DNA of 64,000 bases from Nonomuraea sp. NEAU-A123 (GCF_018603905.1 NZ_JAHFZZ010000002.1:1-64000); one strand, 5' to 3'. Counted from the first letter of the stretch, positions 38,422 to 49,234 are shown. Numbers and translations: made by a program. The notes: generated by a model from the sequence alone, not told the origin.

Positions 38422-39636
38422 ATGAGCACCACGACCAACACCAAGGACACGACTCTTCCGATCTTCCCCGGCGAGCGTTCCGCTCGCTGCCCGTTCAACC
38501 CGCCGGCCGAGTATCAGCGGTGGCGCGAGGAGAACGGCCTGCGACAGGCGAACTGGAACGGCCACACGGTATGGGTGGTCAGCCGGTACGAGGACATCAA
38601 GACCGCCATGACCGACCCACGGATCAGCGCGGAAGCCCTGGCGCTGCAGAGCAACGGCGCGCACGACGGCCCCAACGCGCCGGACATCTTCCCGCGCATG
38701 GACGACCCTGAGCATGCCCGGCTGCGTCGCATGCTCACCAAGGACTTCACCGTCAAGCGGATCAACGCGATGCGGCCCCAGATCGAGGAGATGGCGAACG
38801 ACTTCATCGACAAGATGATCGCCAAGGGGCAGCCGGCCGACCTTGTTCCCGATTACGCGCTGCCGATCCCGTCGCTGGTGATCTCCCTGCTGCTCGGCGT
38901 CCCCTACACCGACCACGACTTCTTCCAGACGATCACCGGCACCATAATGAACATGAACACCTCCCGGGAGGAGAAAGCCGCAGCCTCCAGGCAGTTCTTC
39001 GGCTACATGATGGAGTTGGTGGCCCGCAAGGAACGCGAGCCGGGCGATGACCTGATCAGCCGCATCATCCAAGAGCACGTCCAGACCGGGGAACTGCGCC
39101 GGGAGACGGCGGCGATGAACGGAATCATCCTGCTCAACGCCGGCCACGAGACCACCGCCAACATGATCGCGCTGGGCACGGTGGCCCTGCTGGAGAACCC
39201 GGACAAGGCAGCCGTGGTCCGTGACACCGACGACCCGGCCGTCGTCGCGAACGCGGTCGAGGAACTGTTGCGCTACCTGACGATCGTGCACAGTCTCGTC
39301 GCCCGCGTGGCCAAGGAGGACGTCGAGATCGGCGGGCAGCTCATCCAAGCCGGGGAGGGTCTGGTCATGAACCTGCCCGCCGGAAACTGGGACCCGGCCT
39401 TCACCGGCGAGCCCGACACACTCGACCTCGACCGCGCCGCCCGCGGTCACCTCGCCTTCGGCTACGGCGTCCACCAGTGCCTCGGCCAGACCCTCGCCCG
39501 CGCCGAACTCCAGATCGCGCTGCCCACCCTGCTGCGACGGCTCCCCGGACTCCGGCTCGCCGCGCCCCTCGAGGACATCCGGTTCCGCAACGACATGAGC
39601 ATCTACGGCGTCCACGAGCTGCCCGTCACCTGGTGA
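38422..39636 (+). CDS. Cytochrome P450 (CYP105-like)
   Basis: A 404-aa class I P450. The I-helix oxygen-binding motif is LNAGHETTANM, the K-helix ExxR is EELLR, and the heme-binding loop FGYGVHQCLGQTLARAEL carries the cysteine ligand (about residue 353). The N-terminal FPGERSARCPFNPPAEY and central MDDPEHARLRRMLTKDF are typical of actinomycete CYP105 relatives. Substrate unknown; a xenobiotic or terpenoid/steroid hydroxylation is the usual role. GGAGA lies before the ATG. Redox partners are immediately upstream. Confidence 0.93.
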   Translation: MSTTTNTKDTTLPIFPGERSARCPFNPPAEYQRWREENGLRQANWNGHTVWVVSRYEDIKTAMTDPRISAEALALQSNGAHDGPNAPDIFPRMDDPEHARLRRMLTKDFTVKRINAMRPQIEEMANDFIDKMIAKGQPADLVPDYALPIPSLVISLLLGVPYTDHDFFQTITGTIMNMNTSREEKAAASRQFFGYMMELVARKEREPGDDLISRIIQEHVQTGELRRETAAMNGIILLNAGHETTANMIALGTVALLENPDKAAVVRDTDDPAVVANAVEELLRYLTIVHSLVARVAKEDVEIGGQLIQAGEGLVMNLPAGNWDPAFTGEPDTLDLDRAARGHLAFGYGVHQCLGQTLARAELQIALPTLLRRLPGLRLAAPLEDIRFRNDMSIYGVHELPVTW

Positions 39637-39662
39637 ACCGGCAAACACAAGGGGAAACGGCC

Positions 39663-39899
39663 ATGACCACCGCACACCCCAGGACCTTTCCGTTCGCATC
39701 CCGGAAGCTGGGCCTCGACCCGCGCTCGCAGCCTCCCACGCCCGGCGCCGCTCGGATGGAACTGCAGGTCTCGCTGCGCACACTGCTCGACCCACTGCCG
39801 GGACTGCGGTTCGCCGAACCCGAAGAGGACGTCGTGGGGAAGACCAGGGCGTCCAGCCGCGCCCCCGAACGGATGCCGATCACCTGGGAGCAGCCATGA
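39663..39899 (+). pseudogene. Core-deleted second P450
   Basis: A 78-aa frame begins like a P450 (TFPFASRKLGLDPRSQ). It then jumps straight to the very end of one (ARMELQVSLRTLLDPLPGLR, FAEPEEDVVGKT, PERMPITW). The roughly 300 residues between, including the I-helix and the heme cysteine, are gone while the frame stays open. It overlaps the SDR start by four bases and so may still be translated and couple expression. It cannot bind heme. Confidence 0.7.
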
Positions 39900-40861
39900 C
39901 CGACCTCAGGTTCGACGGCAGGGTCGCGATCGTCACCGGCGCCGGCGGCGGGCTCGGCAAGCACCATGCGTTGTTGCTGTCCTCCCGCGGCGCGAAGGTG
40001 GTCGTCAACGACATCGGCGGCTCGGTGACCGGCGACGGACTGGACGCCGCCCCGGCGGTGGCCGTCGCCGAGGAGATCCGCGCACTGGGCGGCGAAGCGG
40101 TCGCCGACACCCACAGCGTCGCCACGCCCGAGGGTGGCGAGGCCATCGTCCGGACCGCACTCGCCACCTACGGACAGGTCGACATCCTCGTCAACAACGC
40201 CGGCATCCTGCGTGACACGCCATTCCACGATCTGACCGCGGAACTGCTCGATCCGGTCATCGACGTGCACCTGCGCGGCGCGTTCCACGTCACCGGACCG
40301 GCGTGGCGAGCCATGCGGCGACAGGGGTATGGCCGCGTAGTCAACACCACCTCGGCAGCCGGAATACTGGGCACCGCACGGAAGAGCAACTACGGTGCGG
40401 CGAAGACCGGCCTGATCGGCCTCACCCGGGTCCTCGCCCAGGAAGGCGCCCAGCACGGCATCAAGGTCAACGCCATCGCCCCGATCGCCGCCACCCGCAT
40501 GCTCACCCACTCCATGGGAGACGACACCGGCCGGAAACTCGATCCCGCGGCTCAAGCGATGATGAACGCCGTCACCGGCAAGCTCGATCCCGCGCTCGTG
40601 TCCCCGGTGGTCGCGTTCCTCGCCCACGAGGACTGCCCCGTCACCGGTGAGATCTACACCGCGGGCGCCGGGCAGGTCGCCAGATTCTTCACCGGCCGAA
40701 CTCGCGGCTTCCACCACCCCGCACTGTCCGTTGAGGACGTGCGTGACCACCTGGCTGAAATCCGCGACGAGACCGGCTACACCACGCCCGCGGATCCCGG
40801 CGAGGAAATCGCCCAGCTGTTACAGGCCATCGTGGCCAGTCCGACACGCGCGGGCGAGTAA
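39896..40861 (+). CDS. Short-chain dehydrogenase of the 3-hydroxyacyl-CoA/17-beta-HSD4 type
   Basis: A 321-aa SDR with the cofactor motif VTGAGGGLGKHHALLLSSRG, NNAGILRD, a catalytic serine in VVNTTSAAGILG and the active-site pair YGAAK. The long C-terminal part (VSPVVAFLAHEDCPVTGEIY, TRGFHHPALSVEDV) is characteristic of the peroxisomal multifunctional-enzyme-like SDRs. Those act on acyl-CoA or steroid side-chain substrates. It probably oxidises the alcohol made by the P450 upstream. The ATG overlaps the P450 remnant. Confidence 0.88.
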   Translation: MTDLRFDGRVAIVTGAGGGLGKHHALLLSSRGAKVVVNDIGGSVTGDGLDAAPAVAVAEEIRALGGEAVADTHSVATPEGGEAIVRTALATYGQVDILVNNAGILRDTPFHDLTAELLDPVIDVHLRGAFHVTGPAWRAMRRQGYGRVVNTTSAAGILGTARKSNYGAAKTGLIGLTRVLAQEGAQHGIKVNAIAPIAATRMLTHSMGDDTGRKLDPAAQAMMNAVTGKLDPALVSPVVAFLAHEDCPVTGEIYTAGAGQVARFFTGRTRGFHHPALSVEDVRDHLAEIRDETGYTTPADPGEEIAQLLQAIVASPTRAGE

Positions 40862-41047
40862 GCCTCACCCGTCCCGGCGAGCTGGAGCCCACGCCGAAAT
40901 GCCGGGAAAGTCATGCGATTCACGCCGCCGGTTCGACGTTGAGCCGGCGGCCGGCGCCTCATGTCCGGCGCACTCCGTCATGTCTCACTGTCTTCCGGGC
41001 CTGGGTGCCGTGGCATCACCGGACCCAGACCACAAAGGTGACGTTTA

Positions 41048-41701
41048 ATGTTTGATGTCGTGGCCATTCTCCATTGGCTCGGACCATTCGTACTGTTCGG
41101 CATATTCCTCATTATCTTCGCCGAATGCGGCCTGCTGATCGGCCTCGTCCTGCCCGGCGACCCGACACTGTTCACCGCCGGCCTGCTCGCGGCCACCGGC
41201 GCCATCAGGCCCGACCTCGCACTCGTGTGCGTGGTGGTCACCGCGGCCGCCGTCCTCGGCAACATGTGCGGCTACTGGATAGGCGTGAGGGTAGGGCCAC
41301 CGCTGTTCAACCGCCCCAACGCCAAGCTGCTGAGGAAGGGCCAGGTCGAGAAGGCCGAGCGGTTCTTCGAAAGGCACGGCCCCCGCGCGATCGTCCTGGC
41401 CCGATTCATTCCACTGGCCCGCACGCTCATCACTCTCATCGCCGGCATCGGCCGGATGGACCCGAGGAAATACTTCGTCTACTCGGCCATCGGCGGCGTG
41501 CTGTGGGCCATGAGCATGACCCTGCTCGGCGGCCTCCTCGGTCAGATTCCATGGGTGCGCGACAACGTCAACACCATTCTGCTCAACATGCTGGCGGTAA
41601 TCGCTGCAGTCTCGATCATCCCGATCGTGATCGAGGCCCTCAAGAAACGCCGGGAGACGAAACTCGCCGCCATGACGACCGAGCCTAGCAAGGCCGTCTG
41701 A
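41048..41701 (+). CDS. DedA-family membrane protein
   Basis: A 217-aa integral membrane protein with about five hydrophobic helices. It has the DedA pattern: FAECGLLIGLVLPGDPTLFT, GYWIGVRVGPPLF and ERHGPRAIVLARFIPLARTL. DedA proteins are linked to lipid flipping and membrane homeostasis. It lies between the SDR and TetR genes on the same strand. It is a different subtype from the DedA fragment in the mosaic at 36.0-36.3 kb. Confidence 0.88.
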   Translation: MFDVVAILHWLGPFVLFGIFLIIFAECGLLIGLVLPGDPTLFTAGLLAATGAIRPDLALVCVVVTAAAVLGNMCGYWIGVRVGPPLFNRPNAKLLRKGQVEKAERFFERHGPRAIVLARFIPLARTLITLIAGIGRMDPRKYFVYSAIGGVLWAMSMTLLGGLLGQIPWVRDNVNTILLNMLAVIAAVSIIPIVIEALKKRRETKLAAMTTEPSKAV

Positions 41702-41787
41702 GGTAGACCGCCTTGCGGGCTGACCACCAAGGATCATCTCACTTGGCGAGATATAATCGACAGTCGACTGCCGGTTGATACTCTTGT

Positions 41788-42420
41788 GTGGTGGTCACCC
41801 AAACCGAGCGGCACTTGCGAGCCGACGCCGCGCGCAACGTCGAACGGATCCTGCGCACTGCGCGCGCGGTGTTCGCTGACGCGGGCCCGGACGTGCCGCT
41901 CGAGGAGATCGCTCGGCGCGCGGGGGTGGGCATCCGAACGCTCTACCGCCACTTTCCGCACAAGGGGGACCTGGTCCGGGCCATCCTGGACCAGAGTGTC
42001 GCCGAGGACCTCGCTCCCGCGATTGAACGAGCGCTCGTTGACGACAACCCGCTGCACGGCCTCACCACGCTGATAGAAACCGCCGTGGCCATGGTGTCCC
42101 GCGAGATGAACACCCTGGCCGCCGCGAAGGACGCCGGCTCTCTCACCCCCGACCTGTCCACCGCGTTCTTCGAGGCGCTTTCCCTGCTCGCCCGGCGGGC
42201 CCAGCAGGCCGGTCTGCTGCGGGCCGACATCGTCCAGGACGACCTGCCCAGGATCATGGCCATGCTTGTCAGCACCCTGTGGAGCATGGATCTCAAGACC
42301 GAGGGCTGGCGCCGCTACCTGGCACTCATCCTCGACGCCCTGTCGCCCGCCGCGGCGAGCACACTGACCCCGGCGGCAGCACTGGTGAAGTCGCCACGAG
42401 CGGGCAACTGGCTCCTCTGA
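41788..42420 (+). CDS. TetR-family transcriptional regulator
   Basis: A 210-aa regulator. The helix-turn-helix is in LEEIARRAGVGIRTLYRHFP, followed by a ligand-binding helical domain. The first 19 residues closely match the truncated TetR start at 36910, so the two genes are paralogues. GTG start at 41788 (41791 possible). AT-rich sequence and an imperfect palindrome (about 41754-41777, with GTCGAC at its core) precede it and may be its own operator. Confidence 0.88.
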   Translation: MVVTQTERHLRADAARNVERILRTARAVFADAGPDVPLEEIARRAGVGIRTLYRHFPHKGDLVRAILDQSVAEDLAPAIERALVDDNPLHGLTTLIETAVAMVSREMNTLAAAKDAGSLTPDLSTAFFEALSLLARRAQQAGLLRADIVQDDLPRIMAMLVSTLWSMDLKTEGWRRYLALILDALSPAAASTLTPAAALVKSPRAGNWLL

Positions 42421-42426
42421 CCCAGT

Positions 42427-42446
42427 GGACAGGACTATCGCTGTCC
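42427..42446. terminator. Short hairpin after tetR
   Basis: GGACAG and CTGTCC form a 6-bp stem around an eight-base loop, seven bases after the tetR stop. It is weak but correctly placed for a terminator. The 98 bases that follow (42447-42544) contain no recognisable gene. Confidence 0.35.
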
Positions 42447-42544
42447 CGACATGGTGGTGTAGACGGACTCCTGGAGTCCCGGTGTGGTCAAAGTTTCACA
42501 CCGTTGAGGGCGCGGTGAGCGCTACCAGCGTCGCACCAGCAGAC

Positions 42545-42916
42545 TCACTGGTAGTACAGGTCGATGTGGTCGGTACCCAGGCGCCTGAGCGAGCCCTCGA
42601 CCGCGGTGCGGATGTTGGCCGGGCTGCTGTCGAGGTTCCAGGGGCCGTCGCCGGCATGGGAGACCAGACCGAACTTGGTGGCGATCACCACCTGGTCGCG
42701 GCGGCCCTTGAGCGCCCTGCCGAGGAGCTCTTCGTTGGTGTACGGGCCGTAGATCTCGGCGGTGTCGAGGAGGGTGACGCCCAGCTCCAGCGCGCGGTGG
42801 ATGGTGCGGATGGACTCGGCGTCGTCGCTGCCGGCGCCGGTGTAGCCGTGGGACATGCCCATACAGCCCAGCCCGATGCGGGAAACGTCCAGATCGCCCA
42901 GCGTGATGTTCTTCAT
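42545..42916 (-). pseudogene. Aldo/keto reductase truncated after 123 residues
   Basis: The N-terminal third of a 320-330-aa aldo/keto reductase of the AKR13/YajO type is intact. GLGCMGMSHGY, LLDTAEIYGPYTNEELLG, VVIATKFG and GTDHIDLYYQ are present, and then a TGA ends the frame. The catalytic D, Y and K are retained; the histidine that should follow (YYQH) and the rest of the barrel are gone. The ATG overlaps the stop of the DUF2255 gene upstream on this strand. Confidence 0.75.
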
Positions 42917-43305
42917 GATGACCTCTCGGGAACGAGTTTGATCGTCGCGGCTCGCGACTCGGGGTTGACGACGCCGCCGATGATGTCGGCGCCGTAGCGG
43001 CGGTACTTGGTGCGGTAGACCTCGTCGATCCGGTCGTGGACGGCAGAGTCGGCGGGGTCGGCGTCGGCGAAGGTCACCTCGGCTGCCACGCCGCCGGCCG
43101 TGATGCGGCCCTGGTGGCGGGTCTGCGCGCCGCGGTACCAGGCGCCGGAGCGGCCGTTCATGCAGCGCACGTACAGGTCGTCGCCGACACGGACGACCCA
43201 CATCGTCACCGGGCGGCGCAGGTTGCCGTTCGCGCGGCGGGAGGCGAGGTCGAGCTCCTCGGCCTCGCCGATCGCGGTAAGTTCGTCGCTGGTCCAGGCG
43301 GCCAT
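42913..43305 (-). CDS. DUF2255-family protein
   Basis: A 130-aa protein of the DUF2255 family, a small beta-barrel fold seen beside oxidoreductases. Recognised segments are RPVTMWVVRVGDDLYVRCMN, GRSGAWYRGAQTRHQGRI and DEVYRTKYRRYG. AAGGAG precedes the ATG by eight bases. It appears intact and is coupled to the truncated aldo/keto reductase that follows. Function unknown; flavin or nitroreductase-like binding has been suggested for related folds. Confidence 0.75.
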   Translation of the reverse strand: MAAWTSDELTAIGEAEELDLASRRANGNLRRPVTMWVVRVGDDLYVRCMNGRSGAWYRGAQTRHQGRITAGGVAAEVTFADADPADSAVHDRIDEVYRTKYRRYGADIIGGVVNPESRAATIKLVPERSS

Positions 43306-43325
43306 CGAGAGATGCTCCTTCGGGT

Positions 43326-43372
43326 CAGAATCGGATGAGGACCTTCAGCGCGGTCCGGTCGTGAGCCTGGGC
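43326..43372 (-). pseudogene. Tail of a zinc-type alcohol dehydrogenase
   Basis: The minus strand reads AHDRTALKVLIRF and a stop. This matches the C-terminus of the two alcohol dehydrogenases at 44751 (ALKVLIRP) and 46845 (DERTALKVLIRP). The rest of the gene is missing. Confidence 0.5.
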
Positions 43373-43429
43373 CAATGAGCGGCGGCTTCCACATGCACCG
43401 GCACGAGATCCGTGGGGTCAGCGGTGATC

Positions 43430-44698
<1,269 letters not shown>

Positions 44699-44750
44699 GA
44701 GCTGTGCCTCCCAGCACCATCGGTAAGAGAGCGATCCGCCTCTCGGCGCG

Positions 44751-45786
44751 CTACGGGCGGATGAGGACCTTGAGCGCCTGGCGGCCGTTCATCGCGCGGT
44801 ACCCGTCGGGTACCTGCTCCAGGCCGACGGTGCGGTCGAACACCCGGCCGGGCTGCAAGCTGCCGTCGAGGATTTCGGGCAGCAGTTCCTCGATGTAGGC
44901 GCGGGCCGGGGCGACGCCGCCGGTCAGGGTGAGGTTGCGCATGAACTCGCCGAACCCCATCGGCACCTTCTCGTACTGGGGCGCGCCGACCCGGCTGACC
45001 GTGCCGCCGTCGCGGGCCACCGCGAACGCTGTGACGATGGCCTGCTCGGTGCCGACGCACTCCAGCACGGCGTGGGTGCCGTCGCCGCCGGTCAGCTCCC
45101 GGACCCGCTCGACGCCCTCATCGCCCCGCTCCTCGACGACGTCGGTGGCGCCGAAAGCGCGGCCCAGGTCGGTGCGTTCCGTGTGCCGGCCCATCAGGAT
45201 GATCTGCTCGGCGCCGAGCCGCTTGGCCGACAGCACCGCCATCAGCCCGACCGCGCCGTCGCCGATCACCGTCACCGTCGTGCCCCGGCCGACTCCGGCG
45301 GTGACCGCGCAATGGGTGGCCGGTCGGGAAGACGTCCGACAGTGTCAGCAGGGACGGCAGCAGCTCACTGTCCTCTCCGACGGGCAGCTTGACCAGGGTG
45401 CCGGCGGCCTGCGGGACGCGGACCGCCTCACCCTGGCCGCCGTCCACGCCGTCGGCGCCCCACTGGCCGCCGTGCCGGCACGAGGTCTGCAGGCCCTCGC
45501 GGCAGAAGTCGCAGGTGTTGTCCGCCCACACGAACGGCGCCACCACCACGTCGCCCCTGCGCAGGGTGCCGGCCTCGGAGCCGGCGTCCTCCACGACACC
45601 CAGGAACTCGTGCCCGATCCGGTCGCCCTGCCCGGTGGCCGGGCGCGACTTGTAGGGCCACAGATCGCTGCCGCACACGCACGAGCGCAGCACGCGTACC
45701 AGGGCGTCGGTCGGTTCCCGCAGCACCGGGTCGGGCACGTTCTCCACGCGCACGTCACCCGCGCCGTAGATCAGGGTTGCTCGCAT
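44751..45786 (-). pseudogene. Zinc-dependent alcohol dehydrogenase, one-base frameshift
   Basis: Encodes a medium-chain zinc alcohol dehydrogenase of about 345 aa in two frames. The first (45786-45310) carries the catalytic-zinc region SCVCGSDLWPYKS, GHEFLGVVED and the structural-zinc cysteines CDFCREGLQTSC. Near 45312-45320 the frame breaks in GHP; the second frame resumes with VTVIGDGAVGLMAVLSAKRL (NAD motif) and runs to ALKVLIRP. One extra C in 'ccaccca' would account for it. GGAAGG lies upstream of the ATG. Either recent pseudogene or sequencing error; otherwise fully conserved. Confidence 0.8.
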
Positions 45787-45888
45787 GAGAGCCTTCCATC
45801 GTCAATAGTCGTCGTCGGACCTACCCCTGGCCGGTCAAGGCCGGATGACCGGCATGCCGGGGCGAGGTCCGTTGTTGGTAAACCCGGT

Positions 45889-46199
45889 TCACCCGCCCGG
45901 CGGGAAGTCCGTGGAGGCGGCCAGGTCGGCCTGCGTTTCGAAGTCGGCGACGCGCTTGCGCAGTACGGCCAGCGTGGACTTCAGAGCCTGGGAGCCGAGC
46001 ATCAGGCGCAGCGGCGCGGGCTCGTCACGTCCAGCACCTCGGCGCGGAACGTGTCCGGATACTGCCCGGCCAGGTCGGCGACCTTGCCGGTGTCGCGGAC
46101 GGTGCCCACGACGCGATCGCCCCGCTGGAGCAACTGCTCGGTGAGCTCGCGGCCGAAGCCGCTGCTGACGCCGGTGATGAGCCAGGTACGCGCGGTCAT
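45889..46199 (-). pseudogene. Short-chain dehydrogenase with internal deletion
   Basis: The first 59 residues (WLITGVSSGFGRELTEQLLQ, VVGTVRDTGKVADL) are an SDR start. Directly after EVLDVTSP the frame changes and continues with RLMLGSQALKSTLAVLRKRV and ADFETQADLAASTDFPPGG, the C-terminus of the same kind of enzyme. About 170 residues, including the active site, are missing. It overlaps the stop of the gene upstream on this strand by four bases. Confidence 0.7.
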
Positions 46200-46790
46200 A
46201 GGGTCACCTCGTCCAGGACGCGCAGGCCGTTGAGCGTGCGCGGGTAGCCGATGAAAGCGATCAGCTGGGTGAGCACCGCGAGCAGGCGGGCGCGGTCGTT
46301 GCCGACGTTGAGGTTCGCCGCCACGTGCCCCTTGGCCTGCGGCTCGCAGCCGCCGAGCGCGACCAGCATGGCGAAGGTCAGCAGCTCACGCGTCGGCAGG
46401 TCCAGGCCGGCGCGGGTGAGGTGGTCGCCGAAGCAGTTCGAGGACAAAAAGCGCTGAATGTGCTGCTCGTCCTCCGGCGCGGAAGACCTTGGCCATGCCG
46501 ACGTACGGCACCGCCTGGTAGACAATCTCCTTGACCTCAACAGGCGTGACGCCGGCGGTCAGCGCCGCCCCCAGCATGACCCGGTACTTGCCTACCGCCT
46601 GGCAGGCGATCAAGGCGGAAAGCTGGACCATGAGCCGCGTCCGCACGTCCAGGTCGCCGTGGCGCAGGGCCTCGTCGAAGGCGAAGTTGTCGAAGACCTC
46701 GACCAGTTCGGGGTCGGCGCGCGCGAGCGTCGGGACGTGGCCGGGGAACAGCTCCTCGTGGGCGCGCCGGGCTGCGTCGCTGATGGCCAT
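46196..46790 (-). pseudogene. Carboxymuconolactone decarboxylase-family protein with internal deletion
   Basis: The N-terminal CMD repeat (PELVEVFDNFAFDEALRHGD, LMVQLSALIACQAVGKYRVM, VGMAKVF) is followed by a frameshift. The C-terminal repeat of the same protein then resumes (HIQRFLSSNCFGDHLTRAGL, LLTFAMLVALGGCEPQ, IAFIGYPRTLNGL). Roughly 50 linker residues are absent. Intact relatives carry two CMD repeats in about 250 aa. The domain often protects against peroxides or acts on lactones. Confidence 0.7.
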
Positions 46791-46844
46791 GTGTGCTCCT
46801 TCGCTGCTGGATGTTCGGTGTTCGGTGCTGGGTGCGGTGCGTGG

Positions 46845-47803
46845 TCAGGGGCGGATGAGCACCTTCAGCGCGGTTCGCTCGTCCATCGCGCGGTAGCCGT
46901 CGGGCACCTGCTCCAGACCGAGCGCCTGGTCGAACACCCGGCCCGGCTCGACCGTGCCCTCCAGCACGCCCGGCAGCAGCTCGTCGATGTAGGCGCGCAC
47001 CGGAGCCGGACCACCGGTCAGCGTGATGTTCGGGCCGAACAGGCTGCCGAACCCGATCGGCGCCTCCTCGTACTGCGGCACGCCGACCCGGCTGATCACC
47101 CCGCCGGCGCGGACGATGCCGACCGCCGTCTCGTAGGCGTCTCGGTAGCCGACCGCCTCCAGCACCGCGTGGATGCCCTGTCCGCCGGTCAGCTCGCGCA
47201 CCTTCTCGATGCCCTCGGCGCCGCGCTCGGGTACGACGTCGGTGGCGCCGAAGTCGATGCCGAGCTTGGTGCGGTCGTCGTGGCGTCCCATCAGGATGAC
47301 CCGCTCGGCGCCGAGCCGGCGGGCCGACAGTAGCGCCATCAGCCCGACCGCGCCGTCGCCGATGACCGCGACCGTGGTGCGCGCGTTGACGTGAGCCTGC
47401 TTGGCGGCGTGGTGGCCGGTGCCGTACACGTCGGCCAGGGTCAGTAGCGACGGCAGCAGCTCGCTGTCCTCGCCGACGGGCAGCTTGACCAAGGTGCCCT
47501 GCGCCTGCGGGACGCGGATCGCCTCGGCCTGGGCCCCGCCGACGTCGCCGGCGGCCCAGAAGCCGCCGTTGGGGCAGGAGGTGTGCAGGCCCTCGCGGCA
47601 TAGGTCGCAGGTGTTGTCGGCGTAGGCGAACGGCGCCACCACCAGGTCGCCGCGCTTGAGCCCGGATACCTCCGTGCCGAGGTCTTCGATCACGCCGAGG
47701 AACTCATGGCCCATCGGGATGCCCTGCTGCGAGGCCGGCAGGTCGTGGTACGGGTGCAGGTCGCTGCCGCAGATGCACGAGCGCACGATGCGCACGATCG
47801 CGT
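46845..47803 (-). pseudogene. Zinc-dependent alcohol dehydrogenase lacking its N-terminus
   Basis: A paralogue of the dehydrogenase at 44751. Everything from IVRIVRSCICGSDLHPYH to DERTALKVLIRP is present, including the structural-zinc cysteines (CDLCREGLHTSC) and NAD motif (AVIGDGAVGLMALLSARRLG). The first about 27 residues are replaced by sequence from an XRE regulator in another frame. The frame remains open upstream to 48203, but only as an out-of-frame read of the regulator. No natural start is visible. Confidence 0.75.
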
Positions 47804-48003
47804 GCACCGGACAAATTCCCGCGCTCCATGCGGACGTAGTAGTCGATGGAAACCCCGGCGAGCATCGCGACCTCTTCGCGCCGCAGTCCCTGGACGCGCC
47901 GGTTGCCGCCGTAGGCGGGCAGCCCCGCGTGCTCCGGAGTGATGCGCGCCCGCCGTGAGCTGAGAAACTCGCGGACCTCGGCGCGGTGGTTGATATGGCC
48001 CAT
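47803..48003 (-). pseudogene. Truncated XRE-family regulator
   Basis: An ATG at 48003 opens a helix-turn-helix protein of the MmyB-like type: HRAEVREFLSSRRARITPEH, RRVQGLRREEVAMLAGVSID, YYVRMERGNLSGA. Similarity ends there, where the alcohol dehydrogenase fragment begins. The missing C-terminal ligand domain normally adds about 200 residues. It stands divergent from the broken MFS gene at 48133, a common regulator-transporter arrangement. Confidence 0.75.
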
Positions 48004-48132
48004 AACCCCCAGGGTAAGCACGGTGACGGTCGTGAAGGAGGTAAGGCCAGTACCCCGAACGAGCGGTCCTCCCTCACCCGCCCGGATGGTCGTTGACTGG
48101 AAACATCCCATCCGCACACGAGGGGCAGCAGT

Positions 48133-48405
48133 ATGCGATTCAACCCCGCCGCCGGCACCGCGCAACGGTCTGCGGCACGCCCGACCGCGATCCTTGCGAT
48201 CATCCTGATCGGCTACTTCATGATCCTGCTCGACAACTCGGTCATCTTCACGGGGCTGCCGAGCATCCGCGCCGATCTGGATCTGAGCCCAGCCACCCTG
48301 TCATGGGTGCAGGACGCCTAGACCCTCGTCATCGGCGGTCTGCTGCTGCTCGGCGCCCGCGCCGGTGACCTCGTCGGCCGGAGACGGCTGTGCGTCGTCG
48401 GAATG
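48133..48405 (+). pseudogene. MFS exporter N-terminus with nonsense codon
   Basis: The start of an EmrB/QacA-type MFS protein: ILIGYFMILLDNSVIFTGLP then SIRADLDLSPATLSWVQDA. An in-frame TAG at 48319-48321 stands exactly where the conserved tyrosine of QDAYTLV should be. The same frame continues with TLVIGGLLLLGARAGDLVGR for about 28 residues and is then lost. So the gene carries both a nonsense mutation and a truncation. Confidence 0.75.
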
Positions 48406-48461
48406 AGCGGCGGATGGAAGCGTTGGAACCGTCGCCGACTGGGAGCGACATGTCAACGAGC

Positions 48462-48488
48462 AACGCCCTTCCCATCGGGCAGGGCGTT
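48462..48488. terminator. Bidirectional terminator-like hairpin
   Basis: AACGCCCT (48462-48469) and AGGGCGTT (48481-48488) form an 8-bp stem around an 11-base loop. It lies 18 bases beyond the stop of the minus-strand MFS gene. It is well placed to end that transcript. Confidence 0.55.
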
Positions 48489-48505
48489 ACTCGAGATGGT
48501 CTGTT

Positions 48506-49219
48506 TCAGGATGCCTTTTGGTCGGCGGGCTTCTCGATCTCGATGGTCACCCGTGCCCCTCGGAAGAGCACCGGGAGCCACAGGAGACATGCCAGCAGAG
48601 GGACCGCGGCGTAGGTGGCCATGCCCACACTGGAGCCCAGCCCGTCCATGAGCGCGCCGAGGACGAGATAGCCGATGCCGATGAGCGCCGACTCCACGAA
48701 TGCGATCATCGACAGCAGGCTCGCCCGGTGGCGCGACGGCACGGCCTCGTTGAACACGTTGTCCACGATCACGGCGGTGATCTCGGGAATCCCGACCAGG
48801 GCCAGGAACGCGGCGATGGTGACCCAGACAAGACCGAGGCCGCTCAGGCCGAGTGCCGCGGCGAGCGTCAGGAGAGACACCGGGACTATGACCCAATACC
48901 CGATGCGCCGGTCCGCGCGGTCCGACAGCAGCGGAGTGAGCCCGCCAGCGAAGAATCCCGCCGATATGACCACGCTGACCAATGCGATGCCCGCTCCCTG
49001 ATCGGAGAGGGTCTTCTGCGTAAAAATGATGTACGGCGTCAAAGTCGCATGCATCAATCCGGACACCACGACAAGCGTCACGAGCGCCGGCGTGGCGACC
49101 CGAAGCATTGCCCGCCATGCTGTGGCGTCGCCGTGCTGCTCCTCGGCTCCGTCCTGCTCGTCCACCGCGTCCGCGCCGCGGATCTCGGGCACCCGTGACA
49201 TCAGCACCACCACGGCTAG
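48506..49219 (-). pseudogene. MFS transporter, C-terminal part (interrupted gene)
   Basis: The second half of a 12-helix MFS transporter (MLRVATPALVTLVVVSGLMH, GAGIALVSVVISAGFFAGGL, LLSMIAFVESALIGIGYLVL), ending at 48506. Its first half lies at 52320-52881. Joining the two across one CTAG copy gives CTC GCC CTA GCC GTG GTG, reading LALAVV. The frame is therefore restored and yields a single protein of about 423 aa. The gene was interrupted cleanly by the 3.1-kb element between them. Confidence 0.85.
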
Positions 49220-49234
49220 GGCCTGTACGGAGTT
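49220..49234 (+). repeat. Left terminal inverted repeat
   Basis: GGCCTGTACGGAGTT, immediately after the CTAG target copy at 49216-49219. It matches exactly the reverse complement of 52305-52319. Beyond 15 bp the arms still agree at several positions (GATC). Confidence 0.85.
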
